DNA of 64,000 nucleotides from Leishmania donovani (Eukaryota; Euglenozoa; Kinetoplastea; Trypanosomatida; Trypanosomatidae). Under the pieces are notes generated by a model that saw only the letters and a list, made by a program, of their open reading frames with translations, was not told where the DNA came from and did no database searches. The position numbers were made by a program, and so were the translations under genes. Shown here piece by piece: positions 41,427-51,908 of this stretch (positions are counted from its first letter, which is position 1; the number at the start of each line of letters is the position of its first letter). The stretch spans positions 538,291-602,290 of the forward strand of contig NC_018255.1 in assembly GCF_000227135.1 (NCBI RefSeq), written 5' to 3'.

Positions 41427-43355
41427 ATGGCCGATAACGAAGTGGATGTCATTCTCCAGAACTACTTTGCCACTATCGCGGAGAAAGACTCCGATGCGCT
41501 CAAGTTGTATGAGGACAACAAGCGCATGCGCCGCCTTGTTGAGCAGACACTGAAGGCTCGCGAAGAGCTGGAGGCGCAGCACTGCGCAACGCAGTTACTC
41601 GTCACATCGCTACAGAACGACCTCCGCGAGAAGCAGCACATCATAGAAACCCAAGACAAGGCAAGCGCCCTCTGGCGTGACGGCATTGCGGAACTGAGAA
41701 GCATTCTTGAACGTCCCTCCGAGGCAGCTCATGGGCTGAGCGACGTCGTCGACGACGTGCGACGCATGTCGGCGGAGCTGCGCAGCCTTCGGCAAGGCAT
41801 GGAGTACGCGCAGTGGTGCTGCAACGAATGGGAAGGCTACTTGTTGGAGTCACTTGTTGCTTCAGAGGCCCGCGAGCGCCGCGCGCTCGAACGCTCAGCC
41901 GTTCACTCGCTTCAAGCGCTGTGCGAGGCCGCCGCTGAGGTTCGCAGTCTGTCTATGTGGGCTGCTGCCCAGGAAGCGGCGACGGGGTCCACGATCGCGC
42001 GCTGGGAAGCCTGGCACGCGACGACGCAGCAAGAGCGCGAGAGCGTGGCACAGAAGCACGCACAGGCGCTGCATCGAGCAGAGCTCGAGGTGCTTCATCA
42101 CGCCCGCCATGCCGAAGCCGCACATGAGAAGGCGGAGGAAATGGTGCAGCGGCTGGCAGCTCATGAGCAGGAGGAACGAGCTGCTCACGAGCGGAGAGCT
42201 CTGGAGGCAAAGACGCAAGTGGGCTTAGTCGACCTGCTCGTCCGCCGATGCACCGCCGCGGAAGAGAAGTGGTGCGACGCTGTGCTGGAAGTGCGTACGG
42301 TCACACACCGCCTACAAAGGACCATGGAGGAGTTGAGCGGCCTGTCTGAGGAACACGAACAGGCCCTTGTGGAGCAGGAGCAGAACCGCTTACGTGTCTC
42401 GAAACTTGCGAAGAAAGTGGAGCAGCTCAAAGAACAGCAGTCGGAAATGGAGGCGCTGCAGCAGCGTTGCAGTTCGCAACAAGAAGATCTGCAGGCCCTT
42501 CGGGACAAGTACGTGGCCATCGCAGACAAGGAGCGCAACCTGCGATACCAGCTGAGCACCTCCACGGAAAGTGCCGCCGCGAAGCTGCTGAGTGTGGAGG
42601 AATCCCTCCAGGCGGCTGAGCGGCGCGCCGCTGTGCTGGAAGAGCGTCTCCGTACCACGCAAGAAGAAGCCTGGGCGGCGCAGAAAGACATTGCGGCTCT
42701 GCGGCGGCAAGTGGAGCAGCATCGCGCGACAGATGCGGTGCTGAAAGCCACGCAACAGCAGCTGCGCGAGACGGAAAAACACGCTTTCAACTTTCAGGAA
42801 GAATTGGACGTTTTAAAGGCTGAGCACCAGGCGCAGCTGCTGGCCGAACGCGAGAGTCACGCGGCAGAGATGGTCGCGCTCGCCGAGGCCAACGAGGATG
42901 CGCTTCAGAGCCAAGCTTCAGAGGCTCGTGCGCGCGCTGTAGAGGCAGAGGAACGCATGCAGCGAGCACAGGAAACTGCTATGCGTGAAAAGGAAGCACT
43001 GCAGCGAGAGCTGCAAGCGTGGACGGCGGAGGTGGACACTTTGAAATCGGAGCTTGCCAGAGGCCGCCAGCGTGCTGAGGCAGAGAAAACCGCGAGAGAA
43101 GTACTCGAGCAGCAGAACCGCAGCGAGACGAGCGTTGTGCGCAGCATGGTGGAGCTCAGCTTCGATGATGCGCGGCGGGGCCTGCAGGTGGTGGAGCTGC
43201 AGGGGCGCCTCAAAAGTGTCCAGCAGCGCAACCGCCTTCTGGAAGAAGCGTGCCAGCGCAGTGCCGGTGTCATTGCACAACTACGGGAAGCACTGTACCG
43301 TGAGCAGATGACGTCACGCACGCTGCGGCTGAAAGACGACTCCCTGTCTGCTTAG
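41427..43355 (+). CDS. coiled-coil protein
   Basis: A 642-residue protein, almost wholly alpha-helical. From about residue 20 to the end it is rich in Glu, Gln, Ala, Arg and Leu with heptad-like spacing, for example VEQTLKAREELEAQH, KVEQLKEQQSEMEALQQR and LEERLRTTQEEAWAAQKD. No catalytic motif, signal peptide or membrane segment is visible. The N-terminus MADNEVDVILQNYFATIAEK may be a short conserved helix. Such proteins in trypanosomatids are often cytoskeletal, flagellar or basal-body components, but this cannot be shown here. The frame begins with a GTG at 41337; the first ATG, 41427, gives a typical start and was chosen. Confidence 0.82.
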   Translation: MADNEVDVILQNYFATIAEKDSDALKLYEDNKRMRRLVEQTLKAREELEAQHCATQLLVTSLQNDLREKQHIIETQDKASALWRDGIAELRSILERPSEAAHGLSDVVDDVRRMSAELRSLRQGMEYAQWCCNEWEGYLLESLVASEARERRALERSAVHSLQALCEAAAEVRSLSMWAAAQEAATGSTIARWEAWHATTQQERESVAQKHAQALHRAELEVLHHARHAEAAHEKAEEMVQRLAAHEQEERAAHERRALEAKTQVGLVDLLVRRCTAAEEKWCDAVLEVRTVTHRLQRTMEELSGLSEEHEQALVEQEQNRLRVSKLAKKVEQLKEQQSEMEALQQRCSSQQEDLQALRDKYVAIADKERNLRYQLSTSTESAAAKLLSVEESLQAAERRAAVLEERLRTTQEEAWAAQKDIAALRRQVEQHRATDAVLKATQQQLRETEKHAFNFQEELDVLKAEHQAQLLAERESHAAEMVALAEANEDALQSQASEARARAVEAEERMQRAQETAMREKEALQRELQAWTAEVDTLKSELARGRQRAEAEKTAREVLEQQNRSETSVVRSMVELSFDDARRGLQVVELQGRLKSVQQRNRLLEEACQRSAGVIAQLREALYREQMTSRTLRLKDDSLSA

Positions 43356-44086
43356 CGCATGGCGCGCGCACACACAAACGCACTCACAGAGAAACATACA
43401 TGCCTCTAGCCGGTGAGGTCGCAGTACTGCCGTCGGCTGGGTCGCTGGCCCTGTCCCCGGGTCATACACCGGCCATCCTCATCTCTTACCTTCTTGCTCA
43501 TCTCTCTCACTGCTTTCTCCTTGACGCCGCACAAGCTGCTCCGATGAGATCAGTCTCGCAATCGATGGGTGGCAGGTGGGCGTGTCCGCTCCATCGATCC
43601 CCCGCACTGCTCCGAACCTCTTTTCGTCGTCGTCGTTTGCCTGGCAGATGCTGATGAGCACGGACGAATCAGTCAAGTCCAGGAAAACGACCAAACTTTT
43701 CGTGTTCTCTTTTTCTTTTTTGGCGCTATGCATTGCCAGCGCATCTGGAAACGGCAGTGATCTGCATGCACTCGCAAGAGGTGCTGCCGTCTCAACCGCA
43801 TCCCGCTCTCACGCACACTCGCTCTGCACCCTCCTCCCTTCTCCCTCCTCCTCTCCCTCTCTGTCTTTCCCTGCCCATCTGCTTCCGCTTCCCTCGCTAT
43901 AACGTGGCACGCTGCGCACGCCGACGCGGCCACGCATGTGCAGCGGCAGAAGAATAGCCTCGTCGACAATACAAGTATGCACGCACAGACCCCTTCTTCC
44001 CAGGCGCGCACACACACCCACACATTACATATACATGCATCCCGGTATACTCTCTCACTCTCTCGCTAACCATCTCCCCGGCAACC
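43356..44086 (+). other. intergenic region
   Basis: No gene is seen. Contains a strong C/T tract at about 43826-43900 upstream of the helicase gene. Confidence 0.6.
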
Positions 44087-45256
44087 ATGGAGACGGAGCA
44101 AGTAGATAATATTCAGGCCAACGTGCTGGCCATCCCGACCTTTGAGGCGATGGGGTTGAAGGAGGACCTCCTCAAGGGCATGTACAGCTTCGGTTACAAG
44201 AAGCCCACCGCCATTCAGAAGCGCTTCATTATGCCTTTCCTAAAGGGACGCGACGTGATTGCGCAGGCGTCTTCTGGTACGGGCAAGACGTCCGCCTTCT
44301 GCGTCTGTCTCCTGCAAGCGTGCGACCCGCACACGCGTGAGACGCAGGCCCTCATCCTCTCGCCGACTCGCGAGCTGGCGGTGCAGACGCAGGATTTGTG
44401 CAACAACATTGGCCACCACATGGGGCTGACGGCGTACGCGTGCATCGGTGGCAAGAGCACGGAGGAGGACATCCGCCGTCTCGAGAGCGGTGTGCACATC
44501 GTCTCCGGCACGCCCGGCCGCGTCTTTGATATGATCCGCCGCAAGAGCCTTCGCGTAAATGGGCTGAAAACCCTCGTGCTGGACGAGGCTGATGAGATGC
44601 TGGGCAAGGGCTTCAAGGCTCAGATTCACGACATCTACCGCATGGTCCCGCCGCTGCAGATCATCCTCGTGTCGGCGACGCTGCCGGCCGACGTGCTGGA
44701 GATGACGGAGAAGTTCATGACGGAGCCCGCGAGCATTCTCGTGAAGCGGGATGAGATCACCGTGGATAGTGTTAAGCAGTACTTTGTCTCCGTTGACGAG
44801 GAGAAAAACAAATTCGATGTCTTGATGGAGTTGTACGACAGTCTCACGATCGCCCACGCCGTGGTCTTCTGTAACACCCGCAAAAAGGTGGAGCAGCTCG
44901 CCAAGAAGATGACGCGCGAGAAGTTCGCTGTAACCGCCATGCACGGCGACATGCCCCAGGCGGAGCGCGACGAGATTATGCGGCAGTTCCGCAATGGGCA
45001 CAGCCGCGTGCTCATCACAACGGACCTGTGGGCGCGTGGCATTGATGTGGAGCGCGTCTCGCTCGTCCTCAGCTACGATTTGCCGCTCGCGCGTGAGCAG
45101 TACATTCACCGCATCGGCCGCACTGGTCGCATGGGCCGCACTGGGCTGGCCATCACCTTCGTGCGCCACGACGAGCTGCGCTTGCTGCGCGACATCGAGC
45201 AGTTCTACGCGACGCAAATTGAGGAACTCCCCGCGAATATCGGCGAGCAAATGTAG
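44087..45256 (+). CDS. EIF4A3: DEAD-box RNA helicase, eIF4AIII (FAL1) type
   Basis: A 389-residue DEAD-box ATPase made only of the two RecA-like domains. Motifs in order: Q motif around Y37-Q44 (YKKPTAIQ), motif I ASSGTGKT (61-68), PTRELAVQ, GTPGRVFDMI, DEAD (166-169), SAT (196-198), the C-terminal MHGDMPQ, TTDLWARGIDV, and motif VI HRIGRTGR from H341. The phrases GTPGRVFDMIRRKSL, LVLDEADEMLGKGF and LRDIEQFYATQIEELP match eIF4AIII rather than the translation factor eIF4AI. eIF4AIII is the RNA-clamping core of the exon junction complex and acts in the nucleus in rRNA processing; the trypanosomatid version is thought to be nuclear. The start is the first ATG after a pyrimidine-rich leader. The end of motif VI (RMGRTG) differs from the usual RYGRKG. 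Confidence 0.93.
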   Translation: METEQVDNIQANVLAIPTFEAMGLKEDLLKGMYSFGYKKPTAIQKRFIMPFLKGRDVIAQASSGTGKTSAFCVCLLQACDPHTRETQALILSPTRELAVQTQDLCNNIGHHMGLTAYACIGGKSTEEDIRRLESGVHIVSGTPGRVFDMIRRKSLRVNGLKTLVLDEADEMLGKGFKAQIHDIYRMVPPLQIILVSATLPADVLEMTEKFMTEPASILVKRDEITVDSVKQYFVSVDEEKNKFDVLMELYDSLTIAHAVVFCNTRKKVEQLAKKMTREKFAVTAMHGDMPQAERDEIMRQFRNGHSRVLITTDLWARGIDVERVSLVLSYDLPLAREQYIHRIGRTGRMGRTGLAITFVRHDELRLLRDIEQFYATQIEELPANIGEQM

Positions 45257-48027
45257 AAGAGGGAAACGCAGAGAGGCGGCACGTCCGCGCACTCGAGCGT
45301 GTTCTGCAGGCGTGTATGTGAAGAGGAGGGATCGAGGGGGGCGCTTCTCGGCTCTCCACCTCTCGCTTCTCCAAGCTAACCACGACGGCTACAACGGCGC
45401 CGGTGCAAGCATGCGTAGCTCAACCCAAGGTGATACGCGTAAGATCGAGTATGTCACCATGCGTTACCTCAGCAAGAGGCGCTGCTAACCTGCAGTGCAT
45501 TTCTTTGCTGCTGGATGCAACTCCCGATGCGGCACTTAGGGAGAGCTCTAATATGAGCGCTGCGAATGATGGTGACGAGTCACGGTGGTGATGTCGGTTG
45601 CGTGAGCTCTGGGTATGGCGATGGCCGGGTGTACGTGCGTGTATGCGTTTTCTTTGTTTTGCTAACGACTACCTCTTTAAGGAAAGGAGAAAAAGAGAAA
45701 ACGGAGAAAAGTGCGTCTCCCTCAATCGAAGAGGCTGTGGCACGGAGCTGCTTACGGCTTCCACGATGCCGCCCGCCTCGCCGAGAGTGTGTAGGTGCGT
45801 CTGCATGGCCCTTGAACAACAAAGGCGCACGGACGCCACCGCCCGCAGAAGGCGCACTGTGTCCTCCGCCCTCTCCCATACCACCGGCAGCACGGCTTGG
45901 AATGGGAATGTCGTACGCAGCGCATGTTCCTTGCGCTCGTGCACCGTCTCTTCTGTAGCCCTTTCACCATCTCTCTCCATCACCGTCGCTTCTGCTGACA
46001 TCTCGCGCTGGTGCACCCCCACAGTCGCCTGCAGATATCGTTGTTGTTCGTTGTCCGTTGTTCGGCGAATGCATTCTCGTTGCTCTGCATAGCATGCTTT
46101 CCCTGCCGTTTGTCTGATCCGGAATCACTTCTCGTTTTGACATTATTATCGGAGCGCGCACAAGGTGGTGGGCGGGCGGAGAGGGGGACCAACACACGCA
46201 ACACTATCAAAAAAAGGAAGACACACGGGAAAAAAAAAAACGGAAGCTCTGTTGTACCGTTCACGCCACCGACTCACCCCTCTTTCCGCAACCCTCATCT
46301 CCCTTCGATGCGTCAAAGTAGGCGTGGTCACTCCTCCCTCCCTCCAGCCCATCCCTTCTTTTCGTTGTTGTTGTGCGCACGCCGTCCCTTCCTAGTACCG
46401 CTCACTCACTTTCTTTCTTGCATCGATCTCGGAAAGGCACGACTACTGGAGTACGTGCTGCTCAGTGAGGTGCAGGTGTGTGTGTGTGCGTGTGTCAAAG
46501 TATATTTGTCGCTTCCTTCTTTATTTTTTTCTGTTTCGCGCCTAGGTTAGTGACTTCGTTTTCGCTCCCACTCCCTTGGCACACCCTTCCGCAGACACGC
46601 GCGCGGACTCTGTCTCTCGAGCTGTGCGAGTGTGTGCGCGTTTTGCTTTGTTTCTGTTTTTGTTTTTCATTTCTACGCTCCCCGTGATTGTGCTTTACAG
46701 AAACCGTCACGCGAATTCTCGACTTGACGTCTCTCGCTCCCCTTCCCTCCCTCTGCCGCCTTTACACTCCCTCCTTGATTTCGTGTGGTGGTGGTGGTGG
46801 TCATCGTTCTTCGTGTGTGGCGATCTCGGGTATCTGCGCTCGCGCGGTACTCGTTTGTGCACACGTTCGCACGAGGAAAGAGGGCAGACAAAGACGGGAG
46901 TCTTTTCGTTATCTATGATGCTGTTGCTGCTTTCGTTTTTCTGTCGTGTTCTCCTCTACGTTGCCTGCTCGCCTACCTGGCCCACAGTCACACCGAGCGC
47001 TCTCCCACCCCGCCCCACCCCTGGATCAAAAAAAAAAACGCAGACAGAGCGTCAACTCTAGTCGCTGCTCCGTGAAACTGCCTGTGTAGGTGCGTGGGTG
47101 TGTTCGCTGTGCTTGTGAGGAAGTCTCTCTGACCTTCACCACGGTAGGTAGGGCGGCATCAGCACCATCTGCTTCTCTCTGTTGTTTTTTCTTCTGCTGC
47201 TTCTGGTATTCGACTCTCTTGGCTCGCATGTGCCTTCCGGTTTCTTTTGGCTGCCTCTCTCCCTCTCCCTCTCTCGTAGGCGTGCGCAACGGACCAAGAC
47301 GTGTACACACGCTCACGTACGCACGCAAGTGCAAATTCGGTGCGTCCGTGGTTGTGGCTGAGGTACACCTTGACGACCACCTATCGTGTACGACTGCGAA
47401 CGAAAACGCACGTTGTGGATGGGGCGCAGGAGGGTGACGGCCCGTTTCGAATAAGACGACGCCAGGAGGCGGCAAAGGAAGCAAACAAAATCCGAAAATA
47501 AAAAGGAACGACCAGCTCCACGTACGACGGTGCCACCTTCCGAAAAGACATCGAGTAGCTTCCTCTGCGTAACTCTCTCAACGAGCAAGATTAGAACACG
47601 CGCACACACATACATATATGCATGCACACCTGCATATATAAGTCTATTAGTAGCAGTCTTTCTTGTTCTGGTCGGAGAAAGAGGGGGGGTGTTGCCAAGT
47701 CAATTTCTCTGCCTGTGTGTTGTGTCCGTGTGTTCGTGTGCGTTCCACGCCTCTGTGCCGCTGTGCGTCTGCCGACTTCTTTTTTTTTGTATTGCGTGCT
47801 ACCCAAGAGCGGCATACCGGCACAGGCTGGCTGCAGCGCCTCTCCCCCCTCCTCTCGTGGCCTGTGTCGCCTGGCGGTTGCGTCGCTCTGCTTGGCGTTG
47901 ATTCTTGCCAGCAAGCTCCCCTCCCCCTCCCCGCAAGCCCGTGGGTTCTCCTATTGTGCAACCCACTCGTTGCGCAACACCTCTTTATTTGTGGTCTTCG
48001 TCTTCCGTCCAACACTTGATTCGGGTC
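45257..48027 (+). other. long intergenic region
   Basis: No gene is seen over 2.8 kb. It holds poly-A runs (46229-46238, 47029-47038), GTGGTG repeats at about 46783-46801, a short TA-rich patch near 47615-47642 and a poly-T run at 47779-47788. A 179-codon frame at 46011 and a 218-codon frame at 47622 are Cys/Ser/Val/Phe-rich and judged non-coding. Confidence 0.6.
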
Positions 48028-50610
48028 ATGGTCTCTACGGGACCGAAGAAGCCCTCCTCTCCGACGCTCTCGAAGCTGACGCTCAAGTCGACGGCGCCGC
48101 AGCCAACCCTCACCTCACTGCAGAATGTGAACAGCAACAGCACAATGGAGGTGACAGACGCGATCAGCGTGTCGTCAGGAGCCACCATCACCGTCGCCAC
48201 TGGTGCATCGGCCAGCAGCTGCTCACCGTATTTCTCCCCCTACGCAGCAGGTTTGGGCAGTGTGGGCGCGCCGCATGATGTAGACCCCGATGACCTCGTC
48301 GCCGCGCTCGCATCCCCGGCGCGTGACCAAGGCGACCTCTCGCCTTCTGAGTCAATGATGGGCGGGTCCCGTGTGGCGGAGCGACCTCCCGTCCCTCCCG
48401 CCCGGGCCTTGTCGAAGCGCAAGTATCCGAAACTGCTCACTCAGCTCGCACGTGAGTTCCGCTGGATGCACAAGAACTTGCGTCATGGGCACAACAGTAA
48501 TGTCACGCCTCGTGTTAGCTGCATCTACGGTGCATCGCCGAGCCTCAGTAGTCTGTCCTCTAGCTCCACGTGCATCGGCGAAGACAGCGAGGACCTGCTC
48601 TGCACGACCACCTTGCGCAGCTCGATGCGGCGCTCCTCCTCTCTGAAAAGCTCGATGATGTGCCACGGCGGCAGCAGCCCCACTCACTGTACACGTGGTG
48701 CAGCAAGCAGCACAAAACTATGCAGGCGCACGCCGGAGAGCGGTGAGGTGGAGCAGGTGCAGCCTGCCGCGTTGCCAAAGGTAACGCCTGACCCATACGC
48801 GCCGCCTTCGTGCCAGTACGTGGTGCGGGACCTCGCATTTATGGTTCCGGGGGACGACGCATTTGACAGTGCCCGCAACGGCAGCTCCGCTAGCTCCGTA
48901 ATGCGCGCGGCGTCCGGCGGTAGGGTTGACAGGGCTGCGGCCGTTTTGGGGACTACCTACATGGCCGAGTCCGCCTTCTCGCTCGGCGAGGGCGGCAGTA
49001 TGGAGGGCCCCTACCGGGGCTACGGTGACTCGCCGAGCGCGGTTGATTTTGGCAGGGACGACACCAGCGATGTGGAGGAAGTGAGCAATATCGCCGCCGG
49101 CCCCTCAGACCGACGAGGCCTCAAGGTAGACGGCGCTGGTTCACCATCGGACATCCACGAGGATGCGCAGGCTGGCGGCGATGCGGCAGCTAGCGGCGAC
49201 TCGTACCAGGTATTTTTCAACAGCGTCGTCGACCTGAAATGTCGGCTGCACAACCTGGAGCAGCAGACGGCGAGCCTGCGCGCACTCTATGCGCAGGAGC
49301 AGCGGGCACGTCTGCGCTTCAAGGGCAAAGGTCAGCATCTGAGTTGGACCCGCACCGTCGAGGCTGCCAACACGATCCACTTCTGGCGCCAGAAAGTGAG
49401 TATTTCGCGTCTCTTTGAGTCGCAGTATTTGAGTGTGCTGAAGTCCTTCCAGCGAGAACTGCAGCTCGTCGATCCGAAAGCGGAGAAGGCACAACAACTC
49501 AGGCGCTCGCCGGCAAGCGCCGCTGCAAAGCCTGGCTCCACGGCAGGCGTCATGCAAGCCCGCCGCGCATTTCTTTCCTCGTTGCAGGTGATTGCAGTGC
49601 AGGAGCAGCATCTGAAGAAGCTTGGTGACCAGATGGAGGCGTGCTGGAAGGCAAACGCTGTGTTGCGAGAGGATCTGCGCCACTTCGAGCAGTGGGAAGT
49701 GCGCGTGCCACACGAAACCTTCGCTACGGCAGGCATGGATGTCGAGCACTTTATCGCTTCACTGCCACCGCGGGCATCGGTCTGCGGCCTCCACAGCGTC
49801 CTCTCGCACACCTCTGTGCACTCTCTGGAGAGCCTCGAAAGCGCAGAGACGCCGATGCTACTGACAGCTCAGAACCTCTCCTTCACGTCGAGTGGCGACG
49901 ACGGTGATGACAACGTCGTCAACGCGGCAAGCACAGACAGCAGAGCTACCGGTGCGTACGGCTGCGGAAGCAATGGAAGCTCACACAGCGGCCACCACCC
50001 CACGCCCCCCTCCCCGTGCGGCGCCGACGCCTCGCCCGTGATGCCAAAGAGGCTGAAGTACGTCATCCGCTCCGTCGCGCTCGACCATGAAGAGCGCGGG
50101 GGTGACAACTCCAGCAGCCGCATCGCGCCGTCCTACATCGGCTCCTCGACGCCGACCACCAACTCGCAAACGCGACGACGCAGCGAGCGCCATGTGACGT
50201 TCGCGCTGGAGCCGGAGGTGCTTGACGCGCGCCCTCGTTTCAGCGCCCACAGCCGCACCGTAGAGCTGCTAGAGCAGATTTGTTTGGACAAGCAGTCGCC
50301 GTGGAATGCGTTGTCGCTGCTGCAGAGTGCTCTGGAAGAGCGTCTTGGTCAGCTGGCGCAGCTGCGCATGCAGTGGGATGGAGCCGTAACAGGCGAAGCG
50401 CCGACCCTCACGCCAAGGGTCACGCCGCAGCCGTGCACGATTGCCACCTCCAGCAGCGGCGGCGCCGTGTGCCACTCACGCGATAAAGTCACGGTGCCGT
50501 CACCGAAGTCGTTTCCATCGGCCACCACATCAACGTTGATGACGAAAGGGAAAAGCAGTCGATACAGCAAGGTGAAGCCGAAGGCGTGTACGACGTGCTC
50601 CGCTATGTGA
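48028..50610 (+). CDS. large Ser-rich protein with a C-terminal polybasic CaaX motif
   Basis: An 860-residue protein of unknown function. The first 400 residues are Ser/Thr/Pro-rich and probably disordered. A central helical region, about NSVVDLKCRLHNLEQQTASL through SVLKSFQRELQLVDP, looks like a coiled coil. A later basic part includes RRRSERHVTFALEPEV and an amphipathic helix LEERLGQLAQLRMQWDG. The protein ends in KSSRYSKVKPKACTTCSAM. The final CSAM fits a CaaX prenylation box, and Met at the last position favours farnesylation; the nearby Cys854 and the Lys/Arg stretch before it resemble a Ras-type second membrane signal. This suggests membrane association, which is an inference. The ATG at 48028 (MVSTGPKK) was preferred to a GTG-started extension to 47905. 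Confidence 0.8.
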   Translation: MVSTGPKKPSSPTLSKLTLKSTAPQPTLTSLQNVNSNSTMEVTDAISVSSGATITVATGASASSCSPYFSPYAAGLGSVGAPHDVDPDDLVAALASPARDQGDLSPSESMMGGSRVAERPPVPPARALSKRKYPKLLTQLAREFRWMHKNLRHGHNSNVTPRVSCIYGASPSLSSLSSSSTCIGEDSEDLLCTTTLRSSMRRSSSLKSSMMCHGGSSPTHCTRGAASSTKLCRRTPESGEVEQVQPAALPKVTPDPYAPPSCQYVVRDLAFMVPGDDAFDSARNGSSASSVMRAASGGRVDRAAAVLGTTYMAESAFSLGEGGSMEGPYRGYGDSPSAVDFGRDDTSDVEEVSNIAAGPSDRRGLKVDGAGSPSDIHEDAQAGGDAAASGDSYQVFFNSVVDLKCRLHNLEQQTASLRALYAQEQRARLRFKGKGQHLSWTRTVEAANTIHFWRQKVSISRLFESQYLSVLKSFQRELQLVDPKAEKAQQLRRSPASAAAKPGSTAGVMQARRAFLSSLQVIAVQEQHLKKLGDQMEACWKANAVLREDLRHFEQWEVRVPHETFATAGMDVEHFIASLPPRASVCGLHSVLSHTSVHSLESLESAETPMLLTAQNLSFTSSGDDGDDNVVNAASTDSRATGAYGCGSNGSSHSGHHPTPPSPCGADASPVMPKRLKYVIRSVALDHEERGGDNSSSRIAPSYIGSSTPTTNSQTRRRSERHVTFALEPEVLDARPRFSAHSRTVELLEQICLDKQSPWNALSLLQSALEERLGQLAQLRMQWDGAVTGEAPTLTPRVTPQPCTIATSSSGGAVCHSRDKVTVPSPKSFPSATTSTLMTKGKSSRYSKVKPKACTTCSAM

Positions 50611-51355
50611 GCCGTGGAAATCTGCAGCGTTTGCAGCACACTCGACAGAACACTGCAAAGGACGGCGCCAAGCTTGTGCTGGGTTTCCGTATCGGATGGA
50701 AGAAGCAGATGCGTGCAGCAGAGGAGGTGATGTTCTGTTGTTTTAATTCGCGTACCTCGCTCCTTAGCCCTCGTCTTGAAGGACGGGGCAGGAGAGGGAG
50801 GGGGTCGACGTACCTGCACGCCACGTTTTGTCTGCAGCTGTGTGTGCCTCTGTGCGTTGTGTGTTTGTGTGTGTGAGAGGGAGGGTGATGTGGCGCACGA
50901 TCGCCCTCGCTCTCTCTCTCTCGCCTGATGTCTCTCCTCCTACTCCTCCTTTCATCGCCACGCATTACAGTGACGCGCGCATGCGGGTCAGGACGAATTG
51001 AAAATGAGCAGGGAGCTAAAGACTCTGGCGTACATGTACGGGTGCGACTAAAAAGGGGGGCGTGCATCGGCGCGGCACGAGAGACTGGTCATATCCTTGA
51101 GTGTAGGCGGGTGCGTCGTTCTCGTTTACAGTGTTGGACTTTTTCACTCCTATCCCTCCACACCCCAGCACCACTTCGCATTACAGAAGCGTACCGTGAC
51201 CGCTAGCCGCGTCTCTTAGGTTCCCCTCCATCATTCCTTTTCACTCAGGGCCCCTGTATTTGTTATTATGGTCTGATGCGCCCCTTATTTATATGTGTGT
51301 TGAATTGTCAGCACAGCGCCAGCCCAGACCTGCCCGCCGACGCCAAGAGCCCACA
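50611..51355 (+). other. intergenic region
   Basis: No gene is seen. (CT/GT)-rich patches near 50856-50925; otherwise mixed sequence. Confidence 0.55.
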
Positions 51356-51908
51356 GCCGTGGCCGGAAGCTGCTCTTTGTTTTCATAGCTGCCATCGCAG
51401 GAAAGGCGCCCCCTAATGACGCGGGGAACACCCCGGCGTGGTATGTGTCAGGGCCCTGTGCACCCCGCACTCTCTGTGGAGAAGCCGAGCCGCCGCCGTC
51501 CCCCTATCCCTGCCAATGCCGAGCCACCGCACCTGGCCCCGACAGGGTCCAGCGCCTGCGACACGGGGAGGCCAGTGTGATGCATCGCTACGGATGCCGG
51601 CGGTCAGGTCCTGGATGGCGCTGCGTGAGAGCCACCGGCAGCAGTGGAGATGTTTGCACCATGGGTATGCTCGGCAGAGTGTCAGCGTGGCTCGAGCGTG
51701 TGTCACTCGGCGCAACGGGAGCGGCTGTGAGGCTGCCTGCGGAGCGGGGGTGGGGTGGGTGGGGAGACAGGAGCCGTGCTCAGATGGACGAGTCGGCGCA
51801 TCGCTGTAACGCGCGTCTACCGCTGCTTCACACCACGTGATGGGTGGCCTGTGACGGGCCTGGGGTGTAGAGTGGCATTCAGCTCATGTTGTGCGGTAGA
51901 GAACGAAC
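51356..51908 (-). mobile_element. SIDER-like short retroposon, copy B (inverted, apparently full length)
   Basis: About 553 bases, from gtggccggaagctgctctttg at its left edge to gttgtgcggtagagaacg at its right. It matches, as the reverse complement, the elements at 8.9 kb and 62.4 kb almost throughout. Orientation is opposite to transcription. Size and lack of an own gene fit SIDER2. The 131-codon and 123-codon frames inside it are by-products of its high GC content. Confidence 0.7.

Noticed and set aside
44240..45292. 350-codon minus-strand frame opposite the helicase
   Set aside because: An antisense shadow of a well-supported DEAD-box gene, common in GC-rich genomes.
46011..46550. 179-codon open frame between the helicase and the CaaX protein genes
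   Set aside because: Low-complexity translation through poly-A and pyrimidine tracts; a shadow frame of non-coding DNA.
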